Shown here: piece by piece, positions 27,671 through 36,423 of the stretch
Position numbering within the stretch: the first letter of the stretch is position 1
Layout of the letters: the number at the start of each line of letters is the position of its first letter
DNA from: Promethearchaeota archaeon
GTDB taxonomy: Archaea; Asgardarchaeota; Lokiarchaeia; Helarchaeales; RDOG01
Direction: 5' to 3'
NCBI GenBank assembly: GCA_011365055.1
Contig: RDOG01000006.1
Location: forward strand, 1 to 64,000
Length of the DNA: 64,000 bases
Translations under genes and position numbers: made by a program
Notes under the pieces: model-generated
Databases searched by the model: none
Seen by the model: only the letters and a program-made list of their open reading frames with translations
Told to the model about the DNA's origin: nothing

Positions 27671-28801
27671 ATGACAGGATCTCGTTTTTGTATTAAATGT
27701 GGCAAAGATAATTTAAAAAAAGCCGATTTAATCGAGAATTTATGTCTTGATTGTTATAGAGAGATGAATCCGCTTTTTAAAATAGATAGACAAAGAATTC
27801 CGACTTTATTTATTTGTAAAAATTGCCAAAATTTTAGATTTGATTATTCTAAAAATTGGTTTCATCCAGGTGAATACTTTTTAGATGAAATAATTGATGA
27901 ATTGTCTCAACACGTTACAAGATTCATTAAATCTGATGAAAATATTAAAGTAATTCTAGCAATATTAGACGAAGATAAATTAAATTATGAATTATTAAAT
28001 TCAAATAGGTTAATAAAAATAAAAATTAAAGCCATGAAAAAAGATTTTGAGAATTCAGAGCATGAAATAATGGAAGAAGAAGAGATTCCAATACGTGTTA
28101 ATTTCAGTATCTGTGATAAATGCACAAAGATTCAAAGAAACTTATCTAAAGTAGAATTACAGTTTCAAGGCAAGAATAGAAAGCTAAAGGAAGATGAAGT
28201 TTTATATATTGAAGAAATAATAGAAAATGAATTCGAAAAATATTTAGAAGCCGATCCAGATGCATATATTCTTGTGCCAACTAAGAGAGAAAAAATTTTG
28301 AAATATAAATTATCATCCTTTAAATTGGCTAAAAAAATAGCAAATTTGATTAAAAATCAATTAGATGGATCTATAAGAGAATCTTTTAAATATGAAGATA
28401 GAGAAAAAAACAGAGCTAAAGTTAAATCCAATGCAATAATTAGAGTTTTATTGCCACCTTTTAGAGTAGGAGAAGCCTTTGAATTAAATTATGAAATTTA
28501 TCAAGTAGAAATGATTGTAAATAAAAAAATTATTGCAATTAATTTAGATAACCTTCAAAAGGAGAAATTCTCTTATAATGATTTAAAACATGCACGAGAA
28601 ATTAGGAGTGAGAATTTAAATTCTTACATGGTCTTATCCATCACGCAAGATAATTTACAAGTCATGGACAATAAAAGTTATAGTATTTATGACATTCCTC
28701 TCCAAACGCATTTAATAAATGTTAAAGAGGGAATGGAAGTAAAGGGATTAAAAAAAGAAAATAAAGTAATCTTAATTCAGTTAACAAACGTGGTTTCATG
28801 A
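27671..28801 (+). CDS. nmd3: NMD3-family large-subunit assembly factor
   Basis: A 376-residue archaeal NMD3. N-terminal zinc modules (CIKCGKDNLKKADLIENLCLDC, CKNCQNF) and a later CDKC pair are followed by beta-rich domains like the eIF5A/SH3 parts of eukaryotic NMD3. In eukaryotes NMD3 binds the 60S subunit during late maturation; the archaeal protein probably acts in the same place without export. It overlaps the next gene by 4 bases (ATGA). Confidence 0.9.
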   Translation: MTGSRFCIKCGKDNLKKADLIENLCLDCYREMNPLFKIDRQRIPTLFICKNCQNFRFDYSKNWFHPGEYFLDEIIDELSQHVTRFIKSDENIKVILAILDEDKLNYELLNSNRLIKIKIKAMKKDFENSEHEIMEEEEIPIRVNFSICDKCTKIQRNLSKVELQFQGKNRKLKEDEVLYIEEIIENEFEKYLEADPDAYILVPTKREKILKYKLSSFKLAKKIANLIKNQLDGSIRESFKYEDREKNRAKVKSNAIIRVLLPPFRVGEAFELNYEIYQVEMIVNKKIIAINLDNLQKEKFSYNDLKHAREIRSENLNSYMVLSITQDNLQVMDNKSYSIYDIPLQTHLINVKEGMEVKGLKKENKVILIQLTNVVS

Positions 28802-29901
28802 AAATTTGGGATATTTCAATAATTGGGGCAGGGCCTGGGGGTACAAGCGCTGCAAAATCTCTGTCTAGTAAAGGATTTGACACTATAATTTTTGAAAAAG
28901 ATAAACTTCCACGATATAAGGTTTGTGGTGGTGCCATCCCTCAAGAATTTGTGGAACAAATTAAATTGCCAGACGAAATAATAGATAGAAAATTTGATTT
29001 TTTGACTTTACACCATTCAAATGGAAAAATTATTGATAGAAAAGGGAAGGGGGCTTGTCTTTGGAGATCAAAACTTGATAATCATTTAACTAAGTTAGCC
29101 ATAGAAGATGGAGCGACATTAAAAGATGCAACAAAGATTATTGATGTAAATTATGATGAAAATAAAAGATTGTACTGTTTAAAAACAAAAAAAGAAGAAT
29201 TTTTATCAAAAATTTTAATAATTTCAGATGGAGTCCCGTCAATATTAGATCAAAAATTCAATTTCCCGAAATTTCCCTCTAATTACATGGCACAAACTAT
29301 AACTCATGAAATCGAATTTGATTCAAAAAAAATGGTTGATGACCGTTTTGGAGATAACTTACACTTATGGTTCGGGAAAGAAATTGTTGAGATCGGATAC
29401 GCATGGATTTTCCCGAAAACGAAAGTAGTTAGCGTTGGGTGGGGTTGTCAAATTAACGTATTAAAAAATATCAGGGAAAAATTTGAGAATTTTTTAAACA
29501 TAGTTAAAGATTTAATTAAAGGTGGAAAGACTATAAAAAAAGCAGCCCACATGGTGCCTGTTGGAATCAGAAGAAAATTTGTCGATGAAAAAGGGCTCAT
29601 TGCAATAGGTGATGCAGCAGGTTTTGTTGATCCTTTAAGTGGAAAAGGGATTGCTTATGCGGCACTTTCGGGATATATACTAGGAAATGTCGTGAAAAAA
29701 GCTCTGGAATCAAATGAGCTACAAATTATTCCCCAAAAATTTGAAAAAAAGCTTAATAGGGAATTCTTATCAAGTCTAAAAGAGAAAGGAAAGATAAAAG
29801 AAGATGTTTACAAAAACAATGAAAATATTGTAAAATTTCTTGAATTATGGAAAGACCATAGAAGCACTGAAATAGCATCAAAATTATGGAAATTAAACTA
29901 G
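28798..29901 (+). CDS. Geranylgeranyl-reductase-family flavoprotein
   Basis: A 367-residue FAD protein. Rossmann motif IIGAGPGGTSAAKSL at the N-terminus, then the E-x-D-KLPRYKVCGGAIP motif of geranylgeranyl reductases, and GDAAGFVDPLSGKGIAYA near residue 270 (FAD ribityl contact). The family saturates isoprenoid chains of archaeal lipids. It overlaps nmd3 by 4 bases and lies 3 bases before the RIO1 gene, so it is embedded in a ribosome-assembly operon, an unusual placing. Substrate is unproven. Confidence 0.85.
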   Translation: MKIWDISIIGAGPGGTSAAKSLSSKGFDTIIFEKDKLPRYKVCGGAIPQEFVEQIKLPDEIIDRKFDFLTLHHSNGKIIDRKGKGACLWRSKLDNHLTKLAIEDGATLKDATKIIDVNYDENKRLYCLKTKKEEFLSKILIISDGVPSILDQKFNFPKFPSNYMAQTITHEIEFDSKKMVDDRFGDNLHLWFGKEIVEIGYAWIFPKTKVVSVGWGCQINVLKNIREKFENFLNIVKDLIKGGKTIKKAAHMVPVGIRRKFVDEKGLIAIGDAAGFVDPLSGKGIAYAALSGYILGNVVKKALESNELQIIPQKFEKKLNREFLSSLKEKGKIKEDVYKNNENIVKFLELWKDHRSTEIASKLWKLN

Positions 29902-29904
29902 GGT

Positions 29905-30723
29905 TTGAATTTATTGGAAAAAGATAAGAGATTAGATGAATTAGAACAAAAAATTGATAAAAGCCGAAGAAAAATAAAGAATTCGGATGATAAAAAAGTA
30001 GTTGAAGGAACTTTTGATTCATCTACAATGCTAACGATATATGAATTATTGAATAGGAAGCATATTGATAGTATTGGTGGTGTAATTGCAACGGGAAAAG
30101 AAGCTAACGTCTATCGAGCTTTCTTGGAAGTAGAGTCGGAAGATGAAAATGAAGATTTGAAAAAAATATTGTATGCATTGAAGATTTACCGAGTAAAAAC
30201 TTCTGATCCCAGGCATATGTATGCTTATATAGTTGGAGATCCTAGGTTTAAAAGAATTCGTCGTAAGATGAAGGATATTGTTTTTGTTTGGGCAGAAAAA
30301 GAATATAAAAATCTTAAAAGAGCATTTGATGCAGGAGTTCGGGTGCCAAAACCAATTGTTGTCAAGAAAAATCTACTTTTAATGGATTTTATTGCTTCAG
30401 AAAAAACCGATGACCCAGCACCTCTATTAAAAGATACCAAGCTTAAAGATCCAGAAAAAGTATTTGAAAAGCTTTTTGAAAATGTTAAAAGATTATATCA
30501 ATATGCGCGTTTAGTACATGCAGATTTAAGCGAGTACAATGTTTTAATGCCAACGCAAGATGATCCTGTCATTATTGATATCTCTCAAGCAGTTGTGAGA
30601 CATCATCCTCAAAGTGAGGAATTTCTTTTTAGGGATTTAAAGAATATTTTGAATTATTTTAAGAAATATGACATAGAGATTCCCTCAGTTAAAAAAGCAT
30701 TTAAAAATATTTCCAAATTATAG
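29905..30723 (+). CDS. rio1: RIO1-family serine kinase
   Basis: A 272-residue RIO kinase. Visible are the flexible P-loop region (GGVIATGKEANVYRA), the catalytic Lys in YALKIYRVKTSD, hinge LLMDFIAS, the catalytic loop LVHADLSEYNVL (Asp about residue 204) and the metal-binding VIIDISQAV. RIO1 acts in 30S/40S subunit maturation. The TTG start follows the upstream stop by 3 bases. Neighbours NMD3 and Dim2/Pno1 support the ribosome-assembly role. Confidence 0.95.
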   Translation: MNLLEKDKRLDELEQKIDKSRRKIKNSDDKKVVEGTFDSSTMLTIYELLNRKHIDSIGGVIATGKEANVYRAFLEVESEDENEDLKKILYALKIYRVKTSDPRHMYAYIVGDPRFKRIRRKMKDIVFVWAEKEYKNLKRAFDAGVRVPKPIVVKKNLLLMDFIASEKTDDPAPLLKDTKLKDPEKVFEKLFENVKRLYQYARLVHADLSEYNVLMPTQDDPVIIDISQAVVRHHPQSEEFLFRDLKNILNYFKKYDIEIPSVKKAFKNISKL

Positions 30724-30731
30724 GTGGATTA

Positions 30732-31319
30732 ATGTCCTTACTAACTGAAAACATAAAAATTGTTAAAGATAGGATCGCTGTTTTAATAGGAAAAAAAGGT
30801 TCTACCAAAAATTTCATTGAAGAAAGAACACAAACTGAAATTGATGTTGATAGTAAAGAGGGATTAGTTGTAATTAGCCCTAAAGAGGGTTCAAAAGATC
30901 CTTTAGGAGTTTGGAAAGCAAGAGACATTTGTAAAGCAATCTCAAGAGGATTTAGCCCCGAAAGATCCTATCGATTATTACATGATGATGAAGGATTAGA
31001 AATTATTAATCTTACTGATATCGTTGGAAAGAATCCAAAAAGAATTAAGAGGATTAAATCTCGTTTAATAGGCGAGACGGGCAAGACTCGCCGTATTATT
31101 GAAGAAAATACCGGAGTCTACGTTACTATTTATGGAGACACGATCTCCATGATAGGAAGCATTAATGATGAATCCATGAGAATAGCTCGAAAAGCAATTT
31201 CAATGATTGTTGATGGAATACAACATTCCACTGTATATTCCTTTTTACAAAGAATGAAACGCAGATTAAACAAACAAAAATTATCCCTTTGGAGTACTTT
31301 TACTCTTAATGAAGATTAA
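30732..31319 (+). CDS. KH-domain rRNA assembly protein (Dim2/Pno1-like)
   Basis: A 195-residue protein with two KH domains: the first about residues 12-75 (VKDRIAVLIGKKGSTKNFIEE), the second about 95-165 (RIKSRLIGETGKTRRIIEENT). This is the archaeal homologue of Pno1/Dim2, which binds 16S/18S rRNA near its 3' end and often pairs with RIO1. ATG start with GGTGG 6 bases upstream; it follows rio1 by 8 bases and closes the operon. Confidence 0.93.
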   Translation: MSLLTENIKIVKDRIAVLIGKKGSTKNFIEERTQTEIDVDSKEGLVVISPKEGSKDPLGVWKARDICKAISRGFSPERSYRLLHDDEGLEIINLTDIVGKNPKRIKRIKSRLIGETGKTRRIIEENTGVYVTIYGDTISMIGSINDESMRIARKAISMIVDGIQHSTVYSFLQRMKRRLNKQKLSLWSTFTLNED

Positions 31320-31410
31320 TAATGATGAATTTAATCGTTAATAAACCAATACAAAATTAATTTCTTTTATATCAATTTAAACTTAATTTTCGCCCTTTAA
31401 AACGATAAAA

Positions 31411-31420
31411 TATATAAATA
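31411..31420 (+). promoter_or_regulatory. TATA-like element before the tRNA pair
   Basis: TATATAAATA stands out here and is followed about 107 bases later by the tRNA-Asn gene. It is a good match to an archaeal TATA box, with a purine-rich stretch just upstream. A transcript would begin near 31445 and contain a leader before the tRNAs. A second AT-rich candidate lies near 31467-31476, closer to the tRNA. Confidence 0.45.
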
Positions 31421-31526
31421 GGTTTTAATCTTTCTTATTGAAAATAAAAAAATTTACCAATTAAAAAAATATTTATTATCAATTGGTGTAATAATAATAA
31501 TTTCTAGCATCGGGCAACAAACTCGT

Positions 31527-31658
31527 GCCGCCGTGGCTCAGCCAGGTAGAGCCAAATTAGCGCCAAATTTTTGGTATAGCAGCGGGCTGTTAATTGAAGA
31601 TTTAATATCTTAAACAGAAACCCGTCGGTCGCAGGTTCGAAGCCTGCCGGCGGCGCCA
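31527..31658 (+). tRNA. tRNA-Asn (GTT) with two introns
   Basis: Acceptor GCCGCCG (31527-31533) pairs with CGGCGGC, discriminator G, encoded CCA to 31658. D stem GCTC/GAGC, T arm GCAGG TTCGAAG CCTGC, anticodon GTT at 31589-31591 in a CTGTTAA loop. A canonical intron of about 27 nt (31593-31619) follows position 37. A second insertion of about 28 nt (about 31553-31580) splits the D stem from the anticodon stem near position 25/26; removing both restores a normal tRNA. Intron ends are uncertain by 1-2 bases. Confidence 0.9.
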
Positions 31659-31668
31659 AATAATCCGA

Positions 31669-31776
31669 GCTCCGGTGGTGTAGCCCGGCCAAGCATTTAG
31701 GGCTTTCACCCCTAAGTCTGAGGCCACGAGTACATCTACTCAGTAGGAAACCCGGGTTCGAATCCCGGCCGGAGCA
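31669..31776 (+). tRNA. tRNA-Glu (TTC) with variable-loop intron
   Basis: Acceptor GCTCCGG (31669-31675) pairs with CCGGAGC, discriminator A at 31776; CCA is not encoded. The anticodon stem-loop reads TAGGG CTTTCAC CCCTA with anticodon TTC. T arm CCGGG TTCGAAT CCCGG. Between the anticodon stem and T stem lies about 34 extra nt (about 31716-31749) instead of a 4-5 nt variable loop, which I read as a non-canonical intron. It lies 10 bases after tRNA-Asn, so the two are probably co-transcribed. Confidence 0.88.
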
Positions 31777-31876
31777 CTATTTCTAAATTTTCCTGTTTTT
31801 CAACTCATTTTACAATTAATTTGATTTAAAAAAAGAATAAGGTGTTTAAAATCAAATTTTTAAAAATAATAGAAAT

Positions 31877-33349
31877 TTATTCAAGTGTAACAAGAGAATT
31901 ACAGTAACTGCACTTAAATGGTTTGCCTAATTGTGGAAATTTATCTAACGGAGCAGCACATGAGGGACATCTCAAAGCAACTAAATCATCTTCGTAGCGA
32001 ATTATGCCTTCTCGAAGAATTCCTTTACGTAAATCACTACCTAATTCTGATAAAAATCCAACTAAAGATAATTCATCATCACAATCAACCATTATTTTTA
32101 TACACTTGTTTTTTTCACTTACTATTCCTTGAATGACAAATTCCTTTAGATTAATTTTCGACTTTCCATAATACCATGCATGGGCTTCAAAAGTCGATTT
32201 ATTTTCAACTGTTTCGCTAACAAATTTAACGTGATGTATCTGAATCACGCTTTTTACTATTTGAAATGCTTTATCTGGTGATAGTCTTTCGGGAAGGGCA
32301 TATGATCGTTCATCATTTTTTTTCAATTTGTAAGTGATTAAATTGGTCAAAGTCGCGATATTTGCATCTTCTTCCGTAAAAAATAATGGACAAATAATTT
32401 CTAACTCTAAAGGCATCATTGTCATCACTTTATGACTCCCTCTATAGTCCAAATACTCAAGATTACCGTATAATTTTTCTTTCCCGCAAATTAATGGTTC
32501 TAGAGTGAATCCCATGGTCTTTGAGGAGTTAGGAGGAAGATCAGCCAATTGTACTTCATCACCTTCAATTTTATATGCGGGTTCAATTTTTCTCAAGACC
32601 AGAGATTCTGGAATGTCTAATTCAAATCTAACTCTTGAAATAGTATAATTACTTTGATTTATAATTTTAACTTTTACTCGAACAAATCCACTCAGGTATT
32701 CAAATTGCCTTTTAATTGAAACTTCCGTGGGAGATTGAACGGGAGAATAATAAAATTTTTTAGGCCTCGTAAACGGTTTCGCCGTTTTACTTGATTTTTG
32801 GATCTTGATAGTTTCTGCAGCAATATTAATAAAAATAAAGCTGATTATACCGATAGCTGTGAGTATAAAAAAAGGAATATAATTATAGATTAATCTTCCA
32901 TATTCTTTAAATTCTTGGACGGGAGCGCTATTAGCCCCAGATCCACCCGTAAGAACTCTAAATGTAAAATGTCCAACAGGACTTCCTTTAATATCAATAA
33001 GAATATAGTATATTTTTGTATTATTGGGTTTAAATATTAACTGTTCATCAGCACTCCCAATTTTATCAACCATTAATCCAGTCAACATAAGGTTAGATTC
33101 ACTTATTTTAATAGCCACATCATCATCAAATACAGTCCAGGTTTGGATCGTATAATTTTGTCCTGCAGATAATTCAACTGAAAATCCAGTATCTTTTGTA
33201 ATCATTAAAGAATTCCAAGAAGTATCCAATGCATATGTAGAGAATGAATAACTATTATATTGCATTGAAATAGATATAGTTGTAGCACCGATTCCAATCA
33301 TTGAAAACATGAATATGAGAGTAATGATAATCCTTATAATTCTCTTCAA
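31877..33349 (-). CDS. Membrane-anchored protein with C-terminal zinc ribbon
   Basis: A 490-residue protein. N-terminal hydrophobic segment (about 5-25, signal anchor), an extracytoplasmic beta-rich domain (about 30-135), a second membrane helix (about 153-175, FFILTAIGIISFIFINIA), then a cytoplasmic part with a CARF/BatD-like or Ig-type beta domain (about 210-300) and a C-terminal zinc ribbon CPSCAAPLDKFPQLGKPFKC-SYC (about 463-485). TTG start, GAGGGATTTATC upstream. No family was recognised. Confidence 0.65.
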   Translation of the reverse strand: MKRIIRIIITLIFMFSMIGIGATTISISMQYNSYSFSTYALDTSWNSLMITKDTGFSVELSAGQNYTIQTWTVFDDDVAIKISESNLMLTGLMVDKIGSADEQLIFKPNNTKIYYILIDIKGSPVGHFTFRVLTGGSGANSAPVQEFKEYGRLIYNYIPFFILTAIGIISFIFINIAAETIKIQKSSKTAKPFTRPKKFYYSPVQSPTEVSIKRQFEYLSGFVRVKVKIINQSNYTISRVRFELDIPESLVLRKIEPAYKIEGDEVQLADLPPNSSKTMGFTLEPLICGKEKLYGNLEYLDYRGSHKVMTMMPLELEIICPLFFTEEDANIATLTNLITYKLKKNDERSYALPERLSPDKAFQIVKSVIQIHHVKFVSETVENKSTFEAHAWYYGKSKINLKEFVIQGIVSEKNKCIKIMVDCDDELSLVGFLSELGSDLRKGILREGIIRYEDDLVALRCPSCAAPLDKFPQLGKPFKCSYCNSLVTLE

Positions 33350-33529
33350 GATAAATCCCTCGAATGGTTTCTACTATATTTATTCGAACGGTAATAAATT
33401 CCTTAAATAATATAATTAGTATCTGTTATTAATAATTTCTGAATAATGCAAGCTCAAAAATATTTAAAAAATAAACTCAAATTTAAAAAAAACATTAGAA
33501 AGAAAAAAAAAGAGTATAATTAAATTTAT

Positions 33530-33745
33530 TTAATAGCCTTTAATAGCTAATTCAATATCTTCTTTGGTTATTTTCTTTCGCTTGGAGTGTTTTGCTAAGA
33601 TATAAGCTCTTTTAGTAATTGTAATAGCTTTATCTTGTAAAACGCCAATCAAAAAGCTTACAGCATCTCTGCTGACAATTTTTGCACCATTATCAGCCAT
33701 CAAGGCTCTCAATGGGCTCCATGCGAAAAATCTTTTTTTGGCCAT
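33530..33745 (-). CDS. Archaeal histone, short divergent form
   Basis: About 71 residues, classic archaeal histone length. N-terminal MAKKRFFAWSPLRALMAD, then GAKIVSRDAVSFLIGVLQDKAITITKRAYILAKHSKRKKITKEDIELAIKGY, the standard histone-fold ending with KRKKITKEDIELAI. The frame opens at 33754, but the ATG at 33745 has GGGATGAT upstream. The aromatic N-terminus differs from the usual LPIAPVGRI. It differs clearly from the tailed histone at 12853 and could form heterodimers with it. Confidence 0.9.
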   Translation of the reverse strand: MAKKRFFAWSPLRALMADNGAKIVSRDAVSFLIGVLQDKAITITKRAYILAKHSKRKKITKEDIELAIKGY

Positions 33746-34264
33746 ATTTATCATCCCTTATTTATTGCAAATTGGATCATTTTACCTTAAAAGTTTCTAT
33801 TTTTTGAATTTAAAGTAAAATGTTAAATATTAAATCAAATTCAGTTTTTAACCAAATTGATTAAATTTGGACATTATATTCTTTTCATAAACTATATTTA
33901 AATCTTTTTCATTTTTGTCGTATAAGAGAACGATTTTTGATTAAAAATTATAGTATCGGATTTAAAAATTTTCAAAAAAAAAATTTGTACGTTTCAAAAA
34001 TTTGATTTTGGTTGAGGTCTTAAATCGGTTAAAATTGTAAGGGATATTATGATTTTTCAAGAATTGAAAAAATCAAATTTTTTCGCGCGTGAATTGAATC
34101 ATTGAACATATTATTTTGTAATTAATGAAAAATGAGAATTTTATAAAAAAATTTAGGCACTTATTCATAAACCGTAATTTGAAAAGAAGTTAGCCAAAAA
34201 GTAAGAATTTGTAATTTTTCAAATTTTTATTTAAAAATTGATTTAAAATAAAAAAGAAGCTAAC
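33746..34264. other. AT-rich intergenic region
   Basis: About 510 bases upstream of the histone gene with no supported coding frame. It is very AT-rich with several A and T runs. The stretch near 34041-34085 has runs (TTTTTCAAGAATTGAAAAAATC) that could fold as a hairpin, and TTTTCGCGCGTG nearby is unusually GC-rich for the region. The histone promoter is expected here on the minus strand; none is clear. Confidence 0.35.
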
Positions 34265-34891
34265 CTAAAAAGATATAAACCCTTCTTTTTGATAAGATCG
34301 TAAAATATTTAAAATTTTATTCGGATTTTCAGTTAAATTATTAGATATATCTTGAATGCTATTTTTACCGTTAATTAATTTAAATAGTTCTCTTCGAATT
34401 CCTGAAAATTTAAATGTATCCCCGTTAAAATGGCATTTTGGAACCAATGTCGCATATCTATCATCATTACACATTTCAATTATTTCTTCTTCCTTTTCTT
34501 GCTCGGGTTTGATATAGGCATTAATACATTCTTTGATAACGGCAGAAACAAGCCTATCAAAGTCTTGCATGTTTTTAGAACTAGGAATTTCAGGCATGCG
34601 TTCAATATATTTGTTGGCAATATTTGAAGATAAATAATGCAGGAATTCATTTTGTACTTGTAAGTCGCAGCATATAATATAGACTAATCCCGAATTCTCA
34701 TAAAATGAAAATTTAATTTCATTCGTTACATATTCAAAAGCTTTACCTAGACCTATTTCTTCACCGAATCCTGTAATTGCACTTAAAAATCCCATTAAAA
34801 GAGTTTCATCTACTTCCTTTGTTTTTTCATCTTGTCGTTTATGATAAATAGGGACCCCATTTCGTAAAATGAATACATCATGTATTTCCAT
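34265..34891 (-). CDS. Longin/profilin-like domain protein with C-terminal winged-helix
   Basis: About 208 residues. The first 95 (MEIHDVFILRNGVPIYHKR ... LLMGFLSAITGFGEEIG ... EIKFSFYENSGLVYIICCD) have the strand-strand-helix pattern of longin-type domains found in vesicle-traffic and GTPase-regulating proteins. The last 50 (FSGIRRELFKLINGKNSIQDIS) look like a winged helix. The ATG at 34891 is 6 bases after GAGGT. The Roadblock/LC7 gene lies about 100 bases upstream on the same strand. Longin and Roadblock folds are related and pair in eukaryotic GTPase regulators; that function here is inference. Confidence 0.6.
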   Translation of the reverse strand: MEIHDVFILRNGVPIYHKRQDEKTKEVDETLLMGFLSAITGFGEEIGLGKAFEYVTNEIKFSFYENSGLVYIICCDLQVQNEFLHYLSSNIANKYIERMPEIPSSKNMQDFDRLVSAVIKECINAYIKPEQEKEEEIIEMCNDDRYATLVPKCHFNGDTFKFSGIRRELFKLINGKNSIQDISNNLTENPNKILNILRSYQKEGFISF

Positions 34892-34995
34892 ATTCAAACC
34901 TCAAAACACTATCAAAATCAAAATAGGTCATAAAAAATATGAATTAGAGTAATACGAGCGTATTACAATTTTTTTGAAAGCGAATTCCCTTATTT

Positions 34996-36102
34996 TTAAT
35001 TACTTAATTTGTTGTTCAATAACGTTTCCATATCAATTAAACTTGTTTTTGCTTCAAAAGAAGGAGGAGAAAAATTTTTCAAAAGTTTGATAATATTTTT
35101 GGTAGCTTTCGTAATATCTAAAGAAATTAGACCCAATTTTACATTTTTATCGACTAATACATCAAGAAAAATGTCATTTAATAATGGAACTAATAATAAA
35201 TATCCTTCAGTTCCTCTAATAATGATTTGAAGTAATTCGCCTTTAAATAATTCTTGAAATAGCTTTCCTGCTAAATAGACAAGAACAGCAGATCCTTCTG
35301 TTAATCTCTCAATATTGAAATTTTTTGGCAAGTGAGTAGCTACTGGGAGACCATTTAAAATAAATATCATGGAAGCTAGAATTTGAGAAGAAGAATCTAC
35401 TAAATTTTTCAAAATTAAGCATAAATCTTTTGTTTCAGTTGATTTAATTATTTTTTTATCTCTTGAAGTGTTTATTATTTCAAAAACTTCCTCATTGGAA
35501 ATTTTATTTTTTGGAATTTCGCTTTTATATTCCTTTAAATTAGATATAATTTCTTTTACTGCCCTTTTCATATCTAATGGCCCAGTTCCTAATTTAATAT
35601 TATCAGATTTGGAAGTTAACATTATATTTTTTCCTGCTAACATGGTAATTAAATGGCCAGTAGTCCCTTTTATAGTAATTTCCAAAGGTTCTCCTTTCAT
35701 AAAATCCTTCATTAATATTTTTGAACAGATAAATATCAGCGTGTTTATAATTGATACTCTTAATTTATCTACCGTTTTTGGTAATGTATCCACAATTAAA
35801 AGCCCTTCTAAATTAATTATAGCAGATGATTTAATATCCGGACTTGAATGTGCTAATTTTTTGAGAATTTTTAATAGTATTAATTTTGTTTCATCAAATT
35901 CTTCTTCCTGAACTTCCTCTTCAGTTTTTATTTTCATTTCAAGCTCAGTAACACGTCTCTCTAAAATCTTCATCCTTTCGATAAAGGTTTTTTCTAATAA
36001 TTCTAAAGTTAGTTCTTTTTTTTCTGAAATTAATTCGCTCTTTTTTGCTTTTTCTGTTTTAATTCTCTTTGTCTGCTTTTTTTGTTTTTTAGATTTAGGC
36101 AT
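34996..36102 (-). CDS. Tandem Roadblock/LC7-domain protein
   Basis: About 368 residues. A Lys-rich, then coiled-coil N-terminus (about 1-80) precedes two Roadblock/LC7 domains. The first (about 85-190) has SSAIINLEGLLIVDTLP, IKGTTGHLITMLAGKNIML and KLGTGPLDMKRAVKEI. The second (about 230-350) has ASMIFILNGLPVATHLP, IRGTEGYLLLVPLLNDIFL and KLGLISLDITKATKNI. Roadblock proteins act as GTPase-activating or scaffolding factors (MglB, Ragulator). The ATG at 36102 follows GGGTG; a TTG at 36114 is possible. Tandem fusion could make an obligate intramolecular dimer. Confidence 0.8.
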   Translation of the reverse strand: MPKSKKQKKQTKRIKTEKAKKSELISEKKELTLELLEKTFIERMKILERRVTELEMKIKTEEEVQEEEFDETKLILLKILKKLAHSSPDIKSSAIINLEGLLIVDTLPKTVDKLRVSIINTLIFICSKILMKDFMKGEPLEITIKGTTGHLITMLAGKNIMLTSKSDNIKLGTGPLDMKRAVKEIISNLKEYKSEIPKNKISNEEVFEIINTSRDKKIIKSTETKDLCLILKNLVDSSSQILASMIFILNGLPVATHLPKNFNIERLTEGSAVLVYLAGKLFQELFKGELLQIIIRGTEGYLLLVPLLNDIFLDVLVDKNVKLGLISLDITKATKNIIKLLKNFSPPSFEAKTSLIDMETLLNNKLSN

Positions 36103-36114
36103 AAATACACCCAA

Positions 36115-36423
36115 GTTCTCAGAATTTTTAATCTAAAGAAAAAATAGTAAATTTTTTTCTTTAATACTTATATTCTCATTATTTCTTTTTCACACGAATT
36201 TCAATCATCCATCAAATTTAAAATTACAAGATAATTATTTTGTTTTGATTAATGATGATATAGAAGAAATTAAAGTCATGATGCATGATTTAATCAAAAA
36301 AGAGTATTTTCAATTGTAACACTTATTTTACAGACTTAAAACTTAATAAGTGCGAATTATAAGAAATAAGTTAAATCAATTTATTTTCTTTCATTAACCA
36401 TTAATAATATAGAGGTATTTTTA
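36115..36423. other. AT-rich divergent intergenic region
   Basis: About 310 bases between the Roadblock gene and nrdD. No RNA gene or convincing reading frame was found; only very short open stretches are present (about 25 codons near 36245). GAGGT at about 36411-36415 is the ribosome-binding site of nrdD. Both divergent promoters must lie here. Confidence 0.35.

Noticed and set aside
31504..31692. Minus-strand frame of 62 codons
   Set aside because: It covers the tRNA-Asn gene and part of tRNA-Glu; the coding look comes from the tRNA sequence.
36230..36320. Short open stretch of about 25 codons upstream of nrdD
   Set aside because: Too short, no ribosome-binding site and no recognisable motif.
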